Below, piece after piece: positions 1 to 13,283 of a stretch of 64,000 nt of DNA. Below the pieces are notes generated by a model. It did no database searches, was not told the origin of the DNA, and was given only the letters and a program-made list of their open reading frames with translations. The translations under genes and the position numbers were made by a program. The stretch spans positions 282,598 through 346,597 of the forward strand of contig VZRZ01001926.1 of NCBI GenBank assembly GCA_013398175.1, in the 5' to 3' direction. This stretch comes from Climacteris rufus (lineage: Eukaryota > Chordata > Aves > Passeriformes > Climacteridae). Positions within the stretch are counted from its first letter, which is position 1. Every line of letters starts with the position of its first letter.

Positions 1-420
1 CCTCTGCAGAGCAGGACTGGGATAGTTGCACCCTCCAGAGCAATCAGGCTGCCCATCCTGCAAAGGAGGGGCAAAACCCCCCACCAGCATTAACTGAGAA
101 ACTGCCCTGTTTTGGGGAAGCACTTTACACAGCCTGTGGGAGTGAAAGGCACAGGTACTTCAGGGCAGATGAGTCCTTTTTTCCAACCTGCTGAATTTGG
201 ACTAGCAGGTGGCACACATGAGCATGTGGGCACTGCCACACCATAGCCCACACCAGGAGTAAGAGCCATGATTGCAGACATCCTCTGCAAGCTTCTTCTG
301 TGTTCAAAGGAAAAGAAACCAAAATGTACTTTTGCTTCAGCGAATATACTAATAAAAAGGTGCTGGTAAGAGCATCCAAAAGGAGTTTCTGCCTTTGAGG
401 TTTCTTTTGGTTTTGTTTTA
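1..420. other. Unannotated unique sequence
   Basis: Moderately GC-rich sequence with no recognisable exon, repeat family or RNA gene. The minus-strand open frames that reach into it continue into the adjacent microsatellite and are low-complexity readings. Confidence 0.5.
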
Positions 421-612
421 GATACATATACACACACACATATACATATATGTACACACACATATATATACACATACATATATATATATACACATATACA
501 CACACATATATATACACACATATACACATATATGTATATATATGCACACACGTGTACATATACATACATGTATACACACACACATATATACCTATATACA
601 TATATATACACT
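421..612. repeat. Compound (CA)n/(TA)n microsatellite
   Basis: About 190 bp of alternating CA, TA and TACA runs with interruptions. It is nearly stop-free in several frames on both strands, which produces spurious Tyr/Ile/His/Val/Cys-rich open frames. Alternating purine-pyrimidine sequence of this kind is prone to length change and to Z-DNA or cruciform structure. No coding role is implied. Confidence 0.97.
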
Positions 613-3600
613 ACCTTGCTGGTAGAGAAAGATACTCCATGCCAGAAAAAAATAGAAAAAGAAAAAGAAAACTAGAATATTGTGTTTCTCTGACTTTCGG
701 AAAGTATGACACAACCTTATCAATTCTCAAAAGATACAATCTAAAGTATTCAGACCACTGATAGAAATACTGTTTCTGGTGGTGCGGCAAACTGCAGATT
801 GAGCTTTTATTAAATGCTGCATAAATTGTCTGTGAAGCAACCTTTTACACGATATGGTGGTTCAAACAATTTTACAAAGAGCAGGAGACAAAGAGCTCCT
901 TTTACACTAAAATGGTTTCCTAGGAAACACTGCAAAATGTAACATGATATCTCTTTGTAGAAGTTCAAGGACTTGTGTGCGCTAGTGTGTGTTTTCCTGA
1001 CCCTCTTTTTTTCTTCTTTCTTTTCTTGGTGCGGTATATGGTATCGCTGGGCAATTTTACCTTTTGATGGTATCATAAGAACAGAATAGGCCTGTACCAC
1101 AGCAACCCACAATCTGAAGGACATTCTCCTCTCTGATAATCAAACCTCTTCTCTAAACAGAAAGAAAAATGTTGATAGAAAGCAAGTCTTTTCATCTGTA
1201 GCACTATGGTTTCAGAATAGGGAAAAAACAATGACTGAAAATACTCTGAGCCAAATTATAGGTTTCAGATAATACTCATGCCTGACCCAGTGTATTTTTT
1301 CATCCATGTGAAGCCTATATGACACAATATAAATTTATGGAATTAAAGCAGATGTCAACAGCCTGCAAATCTATTCAGAGTTCTGGATATATGTCTGATC
1401 TTCCTTAATTAAAGGCTAATAATCCACCCATCTGAGATAAGCATTTTGCTCTTCCCTATGTGCAAGCAGTGCACATAGAAATGTGAAGTTCCTAACTGGG
1501 ACAGCTCAGCTGTTTATCCAAACAAGAGGTAACTGTGAATTTACCTGTCTGCATGTCCTTTCATTAGTTGTCCTACTCTCATAGAAGATAATAGCAATAT
1601 AGCATTAGGTGGACTTCCTGTAAGTTATGTAATGTTAAAGAGTGCAGAAATGTTGATGTATACAATCCTTTCCCCCAGACATAGCTTTTCTCAAGACCTC
1701 AATATGCTGAAGTCCTTAGCTAGACAATACATGACCCTATGCAGTGCTGCTAATGTGTCTGTCATCCTCCTAGCTGTGGCCCAGGCACTCAGACCCATGC
1801 AATTCTGCCCATAAATATGTCCAATTACAAAAGCAGGTTGGCCCAAGTGCAGAAGCTCTATAATAGTGTAAACAAGGCAGCAGAGACAGACAGACAAGGC
1901 CCAAGCCCTAGCATGGCTAGAAGCAAAGGCACACCCCATTTCTTGCAAGATATTTTACAAGAAGTTGCTTTGAAACAGACAATCACTGAACAAAATTTTT
2001 GAACAGGGCTGGGGATATGGTTTAGGTCCTAGGACTCCTTTTGCCTAATTTGGAGAAAGGGCAAGCAGGTATTTCAGAAATATTTGCACTTAAGGTAAGC
2101 AGAGTGTCATTTGTGATGACAGATGCAGCACTGGTTTTCCCTGTCAACTTCAGCCAGCAAGGCTCCCTAAGTTAGCCAGACTCTCTCTTTGGGAAGCACA
2201 CACCCAGGGCACTGATTCCTAGAGCTGCCTCCCCACTCTAGTTGCTCAGTTTTACTGTCTTCTTGCAGTGGTCGGTTCTTTGTTCCCCAAGCAGAGTCTG
2301 GACAGTGGCAAGCTGGAGTGTGCATGGTGATGTGTTTGGATCTGGTCCTGGGAAAAGTCCCTGGAGCATTTCTGTGTGCAGGTAACTCAAATGGGGGAAA
2401 ACTTACAGAACAAAGTCCTGGGAGTTTCTCTCATCTTCATAAGCACAGGATAGTCCAAGCAGTGGGTGAGCTGAGGGCTGACATTTACTCTTGGTGCAGA
2501 TATGTGAACTCGATGAACTACTGAATTTATCAGGTACTGGAGAAAGCAGCACTTGGATCCAGATAAGCACTCTGGAAGAGCTGGACTGCAGTCCTGCTGG
2601 CAACACAGATGCTGACCCAAGGAACACTTGACTTTAAGCACGATTTCATCCATTGGTCTCCCTCTTTTAAAACAGCTTTTCTGGGCAGGGCCACAGGGCC
2701 CAGCCATCCTGAAGAAACATGCCACATTAAGAATGGTGCTGATCTTCCAAACTAACCCAGGCCAGACATTGATACTCTATAAGAAGAATTACCCTCCAAG
2801 CCAGTAAACCTAAAGCAGTTACCTGACAAAGCTGAACAAACATAAGGCAGCTCCATGTCAATGAAGGTATATTGCAGACTCAAGACCTACTTCCACTCTC
2901 CTTGTTCATGTCCTACTAACTGTGTGGTAACATCAGCTACTTTGTGTGGCATCCAGCAGCTGTACTCATGGGTATCTCAGAAACACCAAGGACAAAACAA
3001 TCGGGCTTAGCTTTTGCAGCTTGTAACACTGGTTTTTTTCACTCTCTCTTGTACTGGCTCTTTTATACTAATAGGGTTAAAATGCATTTAACTGAGATTT
3101 CATCTTTAAAATCAGCAGGTAATTAAGCCCACATTGATGCACTACAGTTATATAAACACTTTCTGAATAGAAATGCATCCCACTTCCTCACTGTCCTAGA
3201 TACTTTATTCAGAGTGTTCAGTTACTGAAGATTTAAATAATTCACATCTACATTCAAATAGCTCTCCTTTAGTGTAACTTGTGTGTTTAAATATGTCCTA
3301 CCTGTAGTACACCTGCATTTAGGGTTTAAAAACCATATACAGACAAACACACTTACTGATATAAGTCATACCAAATATTAGTCAGTATAGTGAAACCTGA
3401 TTTTCAGGCAGGGGCTTTCTGAAATGAAGGAGTCTTAAGTTGGACAGCCTGCCATTTTGGTTCTCTCTTCCACTGCAACCAGATCAACACAGAGGTTATT
3501 TAGACTGTCCAGTCTCACCCACAATCACAGATGACACGATATCTCACTTGATACAAAGAATACAAAATGCATTATGCTGACTGACAGAAAACTAAAGAGT

Positions 3601-5019
3601 TTCCAGAGTATTTGTTTGTAAATGAACATTCTGTTTCGTATAACAAATGCAACTCATTTTTTTGTTCATCTTAATTTTTTAATGAAAGAACGAGAAACAA
3701 GTCTACTTGAAGACTGAACTACTAGATGCTGTAATGCTGGAAAGGATTTTACTAATAGTTAGAGTTGGTCTAAAAGCAATAAAAAATAATTTGCCATCTT
3801 TGGATTCTATGACTATGTCATATAAGAGAAAGGACAAACTCTCCCCTGACCTAGATAAAGATGTATGTGACCTTTTCTCTTTGCTTTAATAATGGAAATT
3901 AAAAGCTGCTCCATTCGTTCTGATCATCCAGGCAGTGCTTTAGATGGATTTAACATGTCTGTGGGACCTTCACCTCCTGAGAAGGGGAATGCCTGAGAGT
4001 CATTGCCATTCATGTGGCTGGCACTGCAAAGCACAGATGCTGTGAGAGCTGCAGGAAGCAGTATGGCTTGCAAGGATCAGCCACTGGCAAGGATGTTCCC
4101 AGTCCTCTGTGTTGGCTGCACAAAAGTGGTCTTTGCTCCCTTCCAGCCCAGAAGTCTGTGCATCTACAGGTCATCCAATCTGATATGGAGAATGTAGTGA
4201 ACCTTCATGTATTTCCAAATAGGTTTGATTCAGGCTGTTCCTTTTAAAATTCTTCTTTTCTCTCTGCTTTCCCTCTTATCTTGCTACCTGCCCTACTGGG
4301 ATTGTTTTGATGCAGGAGAATAGGCTGCATGACCCTTTTTATACGCAAGCAAAGTGAGAACTGAAGCCATGTTGTCCCAGGCTACCTGCAAACCAGCAGC
4401 AGGGACAAGGGCAGTCACAAGGTCCCAGGTCACTATCACACACATTCTCCTCTGAATTGCCCAGTGTAACTGGCAGGTTTGAGGAAAGGCACAACTCCAG
4501 AAGCCTGGAGTGTCTGGTGACAGAAAAAAAAAGAAAGAAAAGGAAAGGGTATTAAATGGAATACAGTTCTCTTCTGTGAAGAAATTCCAAACAGGGCAGG
4601 CACATGGGTATTCCCGTTTCAAGCAAAAAGAACCAGGAACAAAACTCAACCTTCCCATAGCGTGGAAGAACAATAAGAAAAGTAGCTGCTAGCATGAGAA
4701 CAGGAAGGAAAGCAGAGTGCTGCCGCCGGGGGTGAGGGCCACAGGTCGGGTGATCCAGGGAAAGTCCACAGAGCACCCCACTGCCTTCTCTGGTGAGGTG
4801 TGTTTCCATCTGCAGCTGGTGGGCTGGGCACCAGCTGAACCACCAGTTCACACTAGCCCCATGTGCCCCACAGCTCCTGCCCTTCCTTTGGCCCTTACTG
4901 GATGCCCACAGCATATCCAGATGCCAAGGGACAGGTAGGCAAATGGGATGCCTCCAGCATCAAGGGACTTTGCTTTCAGAAACCCTCCTACAGCAAATTG
5001 ATCATAAAATTCCAACTTT
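613..5019. other. Unannotated unique sequence, no gene seen
   Basis: About 4.4 kb of AT-leaning, CpG-poor sequence. Open frames are short (112-126 codons at most, around 2.4-4.9 kb), overlap on both strands and match no family I recognise. The part from about 4.3 to 4.95 kb is somewhat richer in GC but lacks a convincing exon with flanking splice sites. Confidence 0.5.
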
Positions 5020-5175
5020 ACTAATATATAGATAGACAAATAGATAAATACATATACATATACATATATATAAATATATATATCTACAACAACATATATA
5101 AATATTCATGTAATTTACATTTATTATATATAAAATATATTACACTTATGCTAAATATATTTTATATCTATTTTT
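5020..5175. repeat. AT-rich low-complexity block
   Basis: Runs of TA, TAGA, ATACAT and TAAA units form a low-complexity AT block that decays into ordinary AT-rich sequence on both sides. It may be an old degenerate microsatellite. Confidence 0.8.
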
Positions 5176-6440
5176 AAAAGGATACTCATCTTGATATTAT
5201 GCAACAGATTAATTGCTAATATTCAGTTCTTGATACAGTAACTTGTAACTTGTTCACAGCAGTGAGGGTTTGTGAACCTGCCCCTGTACACTTCATCCTG
5301 GATGTGGTGGATGCAAGGAGGGAACTCCCTCCCCAAGAAGAAGCACTGCCACTGGGGAGAGGCACAGCAAGGTGCCCAGTAGTCTCAGAGACCTCATCTC
5401 TCCCTCAGAAATGAAGTATGAAGGTCACAGTCACAGGAGGAAACAATGCCAGGGGTTGCAGGAGTTGCAGCGGCAGGATCTTCAACAAGTAGGGTAGGAG
5501 TAGACGATGTCACAAAATCTGCCACCTTCCCACAAAAGAAATAACCATATGAGACTAGAAGTAAGTAATTTTAGAGATATGGTGATAATTTCACTCATGC
5601 AGCTAATTAAAGGTTACCTCATTTGAAGGAAAAATAATAGTCTAACATTTAGAGCAATAAAAATGATGAGTGATCTGTGTCTAAATTGTGCCAAACACAA
5701 AATATCAACAGAGCAAGAAAAGTTTTTTCCCCTACTCGTCTGGAGAATGAGGACTGCAAGCTGCCTCCTGCCCAAGGGGCTGATGCTGGCCTGAAGCAAT
5801 TAAACTAGATTGTAATTTGACCTCGGTGAAGACACTCCTCTAATCAGTCCATCAGCTGTACTGTGCTTGTCAAAGGAGCTTGATGTTCTTCATTTAGCTT
5901 TTGTCTCTGTTTATTTGTGGAGGGTTTAAGTAGAAGCTAGTGCCAGGGCTACCTACAGGTCTTCCCTGCTGTCTCTTTCCCAAGGCTGTTCTGTGCTCCT
6001 GGCTAGAGAGTGGAGGAAAGGTCCCACAGAATGGGACCCTGAAGTTGACAGCATGAGCAGCATGATGCACATGGCAATGCCTTTCTTTTCCTGCTCTCGT
6101 TTCCTGTCATGTGTGCCCCTTGACACTGGGGCAGGGGAGGAGGGTGCTTATCATCTCCAAGCAGCAGCTCTGCCAAGGAGGCCTGGAAAGTTGTCAATTC
6201 CAGCAACTTCAGGTTGAACCATGTCCTTTTCTTCCTTCCTCTTATCTCAGGATGTTTTCAGTCCCTTCTGTGGCTGTGGCTGTGCCAGAGAGGAAGCACT
6301 GGAGAGCTGAAACCCTGCCCAACACAGGTTAGCCACACTCTTCTGGGCAGCAGTGTGGAACTAAACCAAAGTCCCTGAACCACATAATGAAAGCATAATT
6401 TTTTAATGTAAATTTATGCATGTTACAGAAACTGGATGTA
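5176..6440. other. Unannotated unique sequence
   Basis: No recognisable gene or repeat family. The open frames at 5.99-6.33 kb overlap on opposite strands and are short. Confidence 0.5.
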
Positions 6441-6762
6441 TTCACAGGCTCACAGGACAGCTGAGAATGGAAGGCACCTGCAGATGCCATCCCATCCAAA
6501 TCGCCTGCTCAAGCAGTGTCAGTTAAATTAGGCTGTCCAGGACCATGTCCACTTGAGTTTCAAGTATTGCCATGGATGAAGACACCACAGCCTGTTTCAG
6601 CAAACTATTCCAGCATCAGATTGCCTCTACAAATAAAAAAATAGTCCACAAAAAAAATAGTCTTTATTATGTTTAAGCTGAATTTCTTGTATTTCAGTGT
6701 GTGCCCATCGACGTTTGTCTTGTCACTGCATACCATTTTAAAAGCCTGGCCCCCTACCGTAA
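6441..6762 (-). mobile_element. CR1 LINE 3' fragment (antisense)
   Basis: On the plus strand this reads as the reverse complement of an avian CR1 3' end. It opens with an ACAGGCTCACAGGACAG-like terminus, then passes through blocks corresponding to CR1 'GGAAGG.ACCT', 'CTGCTCAAGCAG', 'CTGTCCAGGACC.TGTCC' and 'TGTGCCCAT', and ends near 'AAGCCTGGCCCC'. Divergence and small indels are substantial, so it is an old, 5'-truncated copy carrying only the end of ORF2 and the 3' UTR. A (AAAAAATAGTC)-like local duplication sits at about 6640-6662. It is non-autonomous and not expected to encode anything. The family call is from memory of the CR1 consensus. Confidence 0.85.
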
Positions 6763-8924
6763 GGTATGTGTATAATTTTCAATGTTTTTTTAATACCCTA
6801 GGTGTTTAAAAGAAAAATAAAAGTGGGTTTCTGTTACTGAAGCAAGAACTGAGCCAAATAACACATTAAGAAAGAGAGGCAAAGTGCCAGGAAAGCAAAA
6901 GTAGAATGCAAACCTACATGGTAAAATACATAGTAAGTTTGTGTGTCTGCATGTAAGAGCATCAAGATTTGTTGTCAGATGCAAAGAAACTTACTCAGAT
7001 CGTATATCTACCTATCTCCTAAAATGTGTGTTTCAGTCAGTGTGAAAAAGATTTTCACTGGGCTAACACCACCTTAATCCCCCCACTGCATTCCAAAACC
7101 TTGTACTGTTGCAAAGCACATCTGAAACTTCAAAATGAGGCATTAGAGGCCTTCAGATGGGACAGAGAAGAGCAGCCTCACCGTGGCTGCACAGACCCCT
7201 ACTCTTGGCACTTCCAAAGCAGCTTCTATTCAAAGCACCCACTTGGATAAAGCCACTGTGGTCCTGCTAGACAAAATCTGGTGACAAGTATAAACAGCAG
7301 CAAACAGCCTCTTGCAGCAGAAAATATTGGACAGCCCTAAGTACAAGTACACATTTATCCAAATCCTACCACGACCATTAATGCAGGTAATGTTGCTGCA
7401 ATTAAAACCCATGCATTTTCCAAGAAACCAGAGTTAACCCAACTGTTTAGAATAGCATATCAGAATAATATCTCAGATGCCACTATGTGGTAAGTACTGG
7501 TGAATTACAATGTTTTTAATGGTAAGTACTTGATGTAATATTCTGTTTTGAAGAGATTTGTTTATTAAGGGATTTTTCTTCTGAATAGTTCAATTTAATT
7601 TCTTAGTTTTCATTTAATTCAATGTGAAGTAGTAGTATGCACAAGCCCAAGTCAGATGCTTTTATTATTCTCTGGGTAAAGGATTACAGTAAAACAGTAA
7701 CAAAATCTCACTGAACACCATGTGGAATATTTGGGATCTTTTTTGAACCCACTTTCATAGCTACATCTACCACATTGCCACTTGATGAACTGGTGTATTT
7801 ATCATCAGCTAAAGAACATTTCTGTAGGATTCAGCAGCACTAAGAGAAACCAGTCCTTCCAGGTAATGGACTCTGCTGGACAGTATCATGCTCTGAGCCT
7901 CAGACTTCTCCCCTCTGTGTTGTTTTATGACTTATTAAAGCCTAAACTCTCTGTAAATTGAAAAGGCTACTGGAAATTTTAGCTGCAAAACCTCATACAC
8001 TTACCTCTATAATCTAATCTAGTATGCCCGTGTATACTTTGGATGATGAAGAGAAATAAAGCAATCTATAAACAAAATGAAACTCCAGAGGACACTGAGA
8101 TTATGGTAGCTCTGAATTTCATGGTCATGCATTATTTGGTTTGCATTTGAGGGGAAAAGACTTTACAGACAGTTTCCTATATATTGATAACCTATAAAAG
8201 AAAAATACTTGCACATGAGCCTAATCACAGAGGCTTCAGGTTGCTGCTTTATACAGAGGTAAAAACCCCTTCAGCTGGCAGGCTGTAGAGCAGGAGGGCA
8301 AATATCCACTATATGCAGGAGGCCTTACAAGCTTCTGTGAATAATAAATGTCATTCAAACAGGGTTTTTTTTTAAAGCATAAAATAATTATTCTGCCTAA
8401 AGGTTTGTGTTTCTTCAAAAAGTTTACAAGGAAGAGATGGAAACAAAGATTTCTACTTTTATGTCCTTTCTTACAGACTCTCTGTTTTTTTGTTATAGAT
8501 GAAACAATTCATCCTTCTAGGGAAGCAATTTCTTCCTCTTTATGAACATGTAAAATGGCTTTATTAGAATAAGACATTATTCTCTTTGTATCATTCATTG
8601 ACATCTCTGAAGTCTTTTAAGAATCATGGATGAAAGGTGCTACAAAAGGGCCAAGTATATCATAAATCATTAAATATGTCTTCAAAATCTGCTTGCTCTG
8701 TCCTTATCTGCTAATGTCAGATTTTAGAGATATATCTAAGGCCTTTATGAAACTTTCCTCTCCTCAGCGTCCTGTCTGTGTGGTGCAGGATCAAGCAGAA
8801 TAGAATGAACCAGAATATATGCTGTTTTCTGCAAGGAATAGCACACTTCCTGGGCAACCTAACACTGCTCTATAGCTGAGAAACTTTCCAGGCCACTCAA
8901 GTCTTTCAAATTAAATATAAAAAA
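6763..8924. other. Unannotated unique sequence
   Basis: AT-rich sequence without a recognisable exon or repeat. Open frames are 60-75 codons and unconvincing. Confidence 0.5.
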
Positions 8925-8976
8925 GGAAGGCAGGCAGGAAGGAAGGAAGGAAGGAAGGAAGGAAGGAAGGAAGGAA
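8925..8976. repeat. (AAGG)n tetranucleotide microsatellite
   Basis: About 52 bp of GGAA units with a CAGG variant near the 5' end. It is purine-rich on the plus strand. The minus-strand frame reads a meaningless Pro/Ser/Phe/Leu repeat. Confidence 0.97.
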
Positions 8977-9930
8977 AAGAGAATCTGATTATTTGTAATT
9001 AAGTCCATTAATGTCCATTTGAGTCTGTGTGTCTTCAAGTGTGCCTGCAAGGCAGGGTTCCTGAGGGCAGCAAGATTAAAAGCAAGCAGCAGCTGTGTGC
9101 AGCCCTGCCCTGCCGCTCTGAACAGCCATGCCTGGGTAATGCAAATTATGCTGCTGCTGGGCATTCAAGATCCATATGAACAAGCTGGCAGTCCAAGATC
9201 TAAAACTTATTCAGTTATTCAAACTAATTCAATTTCATCACCCAGCTCTGATGCCCCCAGCGCTTGCTGCAAACCATTTTAATGTGAAGTGATATGTAAG
9301 TGCAAACACCTGGGAGGTGGATGGCAGGGGGATTTTTCTAATACAAGAGTCATGACCATGGTTGTTAACAGCAGTGGCATTTATGTGTTCCTAATTACGC
9401 TGTAAGTATGAGACAGAAAAGAAAGGCTCAACACTCCTCTTCCTGCACTGCTGTCACACCATCTGCAGGCTCCCACTGCCCTAGTGCAAGACCCCACACC
9501 TTATATGTTCCCCCACTGCCCTGTATGTCCTGCAGAACTTTCACTGACCCTCACAGTCAGCTGTGCTCTCACTCACCCTGTCCACAGAACAGGCAACACA
9601 TTTCATGTCTTGAATGTCCCTAGTAGAGCTGATATCAGTATGGTTCAGGCCTTCAGTGTCTCCTAGGCCAGACCAAGATACCAAAGAGTAGCCAGAAAGA
9701 AAAAAATAACAATGGTAGAAGAAAAAAGAAAGAAAAAGAAAATGGTAGAAGCAGTGAACTTTTGCCTGCTAGTTGGTCTTCAAACACTGTACGGACCATT
9801 GTGGCTTTTAGCAGGCCTGATACAACCTTTTCACATATTTACATTCACACATCTTCTTCAGAGTCTTAAGAGTATGAAAGAAGTCTTGCCTTGAGACCAA
9901 GTTCTGGTTTACGCTAAGGTTCTCATCTAC
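8977..9930. other. Unannotated unique sequence with an octamer motif
   Basis: No gene is seen. A POU-type octamer (ATGCAAAT, 9139-9146) lies in an AT-rich patch with several TTATTCA and ACTAATTC elements (9195-9240). That could be a conserved non-coding element, but sequence alone cannot show it. Confidence 0.4.
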
Positions 9931-10008
9931 AGATGTTGTGGTCTGGGATGGCAGGGATTTACCTTTAAGGTCCTTCCAACCCAAGCCATTCTATGATTCT
10001 GTGATTTT
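9931..10008 (+). mobile_element. CR1 LINE 3'-terminal scrap (sense)
   Basis: This is the last ~75 bp of an avian CR1 in sense orientation. It contains the CR1 3' UTR block 'TTTAAGGTCCTTCCAACCC' and ends in the diagnostic ATTCTATGATTCTGTGAT terminus. It is severely 5'-truncated and non-coding. Confidence 0.82.
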
Positions 10009-10116
10009 CCAACACCAGTAAATTCTAGACACAGACATTTTGGTTCCAAAACAATATTGTATTAATTGTGCATGAAGATAAATTACAAACTGGACCTCTG
10101 GTAAATCCTAAAGCAT

Positions 10117-10240
10117 GCTTTATAACGGGGCTAGATCCAGTAGGTTTCTCACAGGACCGAGTCCTGGGCCAACCTTATTTAATATGTTTTCAATCAATAT
10201 TCCAAAAGATTATGTAAAATCTTCAACAAAATATCTGAAG
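10117..10240 (+). mobile_element. CR1-like LINE ORF2 (reverse transcriptase) scrap
   Basis: The plus-strand translation contains 'GPSPGPTLFNMFSINI', which aligns with the CR1 reverse-transcriptase block usually written GSVLGP.LFNIFINDI. A CR1-like lead-in (TCTCACAGGACCGAGTCCTGGGCCA region) lies just upstream. The catalytic domain is not intact and the frame is lost within about 40 codons. It sits about 100 bp downstream of another CR1 terminus in the same orientation, so the two are separate fragments. Confidence 0.6.
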
Positions 10241-12681
10241 ATACTGTTCTGGTCACCCAGAACTGAACAGCAAGCAGGACAGGCTGTGGCTCCTGAATGA
10301 ACTTAGCTGAATGCCACATCTCAATGATTTTTTGGGTTTACAGGAACCTGTAAATTCAACCCCAGTGGAGTAATTGGGTAGGATACAAGGAAACGCTGGC
10401 TCCCACACGTCATGTGGGCTCAGTCTGCACCTCACCTTGGAGGGAGGTAGTGAGAGCCATGTCTCTGTGGGAAAACACACTGGTGGTGGTGTTCATGGTC
10501 ATGGTCAGTGCACACAGAAGAGGAAGGGAGGTGGGTTTTGACCTTGCTGAAGGATGCTATCCAGCTATCAGGAATTTCACAGCAGTGTCCGAACATCTCT
10601 GTGCCATGCAAAGCCTGGGATGCAAGCTATTTGGCTGCTGGAATGTGGTCTTAGGGATGTGGGATGGCTCAGCCTCCCTAACACCTTCCTTCACCTGCAG
10701 GATGAGTAGGGAGGCCACCAGACAATTTAATAGTGTGTGATTTACCAGAGGCCATGCTGAGATCACTTAATGATCAAGAATTAAAATGTGCAGGGCTCTG
10801 CTGAGATCCTGTAGCTTATATCAAGGCTGCACCCACCAAGGTCAGAAATCCAAGGATGTGGAAGGCAAAACAGAGATGCAGTGACTTAGTTCAGGTTTTA
10901 TATTTTATTAACAGCCAAGTCAAGAGCAGAACCTGCTTTCCCTGCCCCCAGCCTTGCCCCTGAGCTGAGTCTTTGCAGCAGTGGCACTGAGCAGAAAAAC
11001 AGCTTTTAATTAAGTTTATAAAATCAGGTTATTTTTTAAAAATACAATGGTAGTTTCCAGCAACTTGTAAAGCAATTCTTCATTTGTGAGTCAAAGTTAA
11101 CTTTGCCGTTGAAAGGGTTGTTGATAATATTTTCTTTTTTTATTATGATTTATTTATGGAAATCTTTACATTTGAAGCTTCTTCAACCACACAGGCCTAC
11201 TGTGTCAGCTCATGTAAAACAAGGCAGAGATTCAGCCTTCTGCTTTGGACAAGAAGGTTCCTCAAAAACCAGACAGCTGCAGCTCCAGTCCCCAGCTGTG
11301 ACAGCAATGCCTGCCAAAAGGGCTGGGAGCACACCAGATCACTCCAGACCCAAAGGAGCCATGTTATTCTGTTCCCCATTCCCAAAACATGTAGCTGGGG
11401 GAAAAAAAATAAATAAATAAAAAGGAAAAATAAAGTCATCCCTTAAAAGGCATTTTTGACAGCATTTATATACAAATTAAGCTTGGACTTGTGTCATCAC
11501 AAGGAAACAAGGTAATAATGGCCCAGTGATACAAACACCAGTTTGCTCTGCTTTCAATACATAGAAAATTTTTTTCCTCAATAGTAAACAATGCCAAGAG
11601 GATCCCAGAGTGGGACAGCTGTGCCCTTCTGACACAGAAAACATTTTGTGGGGTGGACAAGCAATGATATATGTCAGAATAGCAGGCAAAAGTGTTCTTG
11701 ACTTTATCTTGTAACATGCATGATTACAAAGAGTGATCATGGTCAAAAGAATAAATACTGCAGATCCTTCAACAGGAATTTTCTCATTGAAAAATTGCTT
11801 TCTTTTGTAATTTGTTGTGCATCTCAAATGAACCAGCTATCAGAACAGAAAAAAACTCTTCTACTTGTTCTCAAACCAACAGTATTTTTACTTTCCATTA
11901 ACATCTTGAAGATGTGCAAAACAAGTAAGCAATAAACATGACTGTGGGTATTGTTCATTTTACCTTTCAGAGGTAAAACCTATAAATATCTGAAATAGTA
12001 TTTGATTCCTTTTCCAGACTCACTGAAAACAGTAGAATTCGTGGTAATTTCAATATAATTTTCTCACATGAAAGGACTTTGTTTTCTTAAGTCTTTTTGA
12101 ATTACTGTGTTGCATGTTGTGCTGGTTGTGGCTGTCAGAGAGTTACACTTCTTCACAAGTGACTGATACAGGGCTGTGTTTTGGATTTGTGGTGAACACA
12201 GAACTGATAATACAGAGATGTTTTTGGTATTGCTTAGAAGGGCTTGCACAGACCCAAGGCCTTTTCTGCTGTTCATGCTGCCACGCTGGCTAGAGGGCTG
12301 GGGGGTGCACGGGAGGTTGGGAGGAGACACAGTTGGGACAGGTGACCCAAACTGAACAAAGGGATATTCCACATCAAATAACATCATGCTTAACACATAG
12401 AGCTGGTGGAAGAAGGAAGAGAGGGATGTTCAGAGTGATGGTGTTTGTCTTCCCAAGTCACTGTTACCTGTGATGGGGCCCTGCTCTCCTGGAGGTAGCT
12501 GAACACCTGTGTGGCCATGAAAAAGGTGACTTCATTCCATGTTTTGCTTTCCTTGTGCAAACGGTTTCTGCTTTCCCTATTGAACTGTTTTTATCTCAAC
12601 CCATGAGTTTTCTAGGCTTTTAGCCTTCTGATTGTCTCCCTGATCCTGCTGGTGGGAGAGTGAATGAGCAGCTGTATGGGA
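10241..12681. other. Unannotated unique sequence
   Basis: No recognisable gene or repeat. Overlapping opposite-strand frames of 70-116 codons (10.25-10.77, 11.10-11.83 and 12.06-12.40 kb) do not resemble any family. A perfect palindrome (CAAAGTTAACTTTG) occurs at about 11093-11106. Confidence 0.5.
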
Positions 12682-12688
12682 CTTAGCT

Positions 12689-13276
12689 AAAAGTGCAAAG
12701 CCTGGAATGCTCACGAGGTTGCGACAGCGCTTTTATGCATGCAGGATCCCTGCCGGGATGAGTTGTAGAATTCTCCCAAAGGACAGAGTCCTAGCTACTG
12801 CAGATAACCCGTTTCTGCTGGCTCCTCTAGGACGAGAGTTTCCCCAGGCATGGTGTGCTAGCGCAGATGAGAATAAAAGGCTTAGACAGAGGGCCTTTCT
12901 CCGGGATAACAGCCGTTTATTGCGAATCCAGTGTCACTTCGTGAGGGTCCAGAGTTATCCAGATGGCTGAGTAACCCAGAAGAAAGAGCCCAGAAGAAGC
13001 CCTGCAGGGCACTTTTAAAGGGAGATGGGCTCAGAAAACACCCAATGGGGAATGGCATAGTTCAAAGTGACCAGTGGAGAAGAGCTTTCCAGGACATAGC
13101 CATATATGGCATCTGAGATATGGGCACAGGTAACACAAAGGCAATATGGGATTTTACCACAGGTCAGGCAGAGAGTTCAGATATTGGAAGACAAAGGCTG
13201 AGGGCTTTGCCTGGGCTTTCTTCCCACCAAAACCTGAAGCTCAAAAGCAGCAGCTTCTGCCAAGCACGCTGCTACA
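12689..13276 (-). mobile_element. LTR-like element, copy A (minus strand, solo)
   Basis: This 588-bp element is about 90% alike by eye to copy B at 20387-20971. Read on the minus strand it starts TGTAGCAGC. It has a TATA-like CTTTAAAAG at 13020-13012 and, about 95 bp further on, an AATAAA signal at 12921-12916, which is the U3-R-U5 order of a retroviral LTR. Flanking 7-mers cttagct (12682-12688) and cttggct (13277-13283) match at 6 of 7 positions and look like a target-site duplication. No primer-binding site, polypurine tract or gag/pol/env sequence adjoins it, so it is a solo copy. The minus-strand 3' end does not stop at a CA but runs on to ...GCACTTTT. ERVK/ERVL assignment is not resolved. 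Confidence 0.75.
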
Positions 13277-13283
13277 CTTGGCT

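Noticed and set aside
90..761. Tyr/Ile/Val/Cys- or His/Ile/Tyr-rich proteins on both strands
   Set aside because: They are translations of the (CA)n/(TA)n microsatellite.
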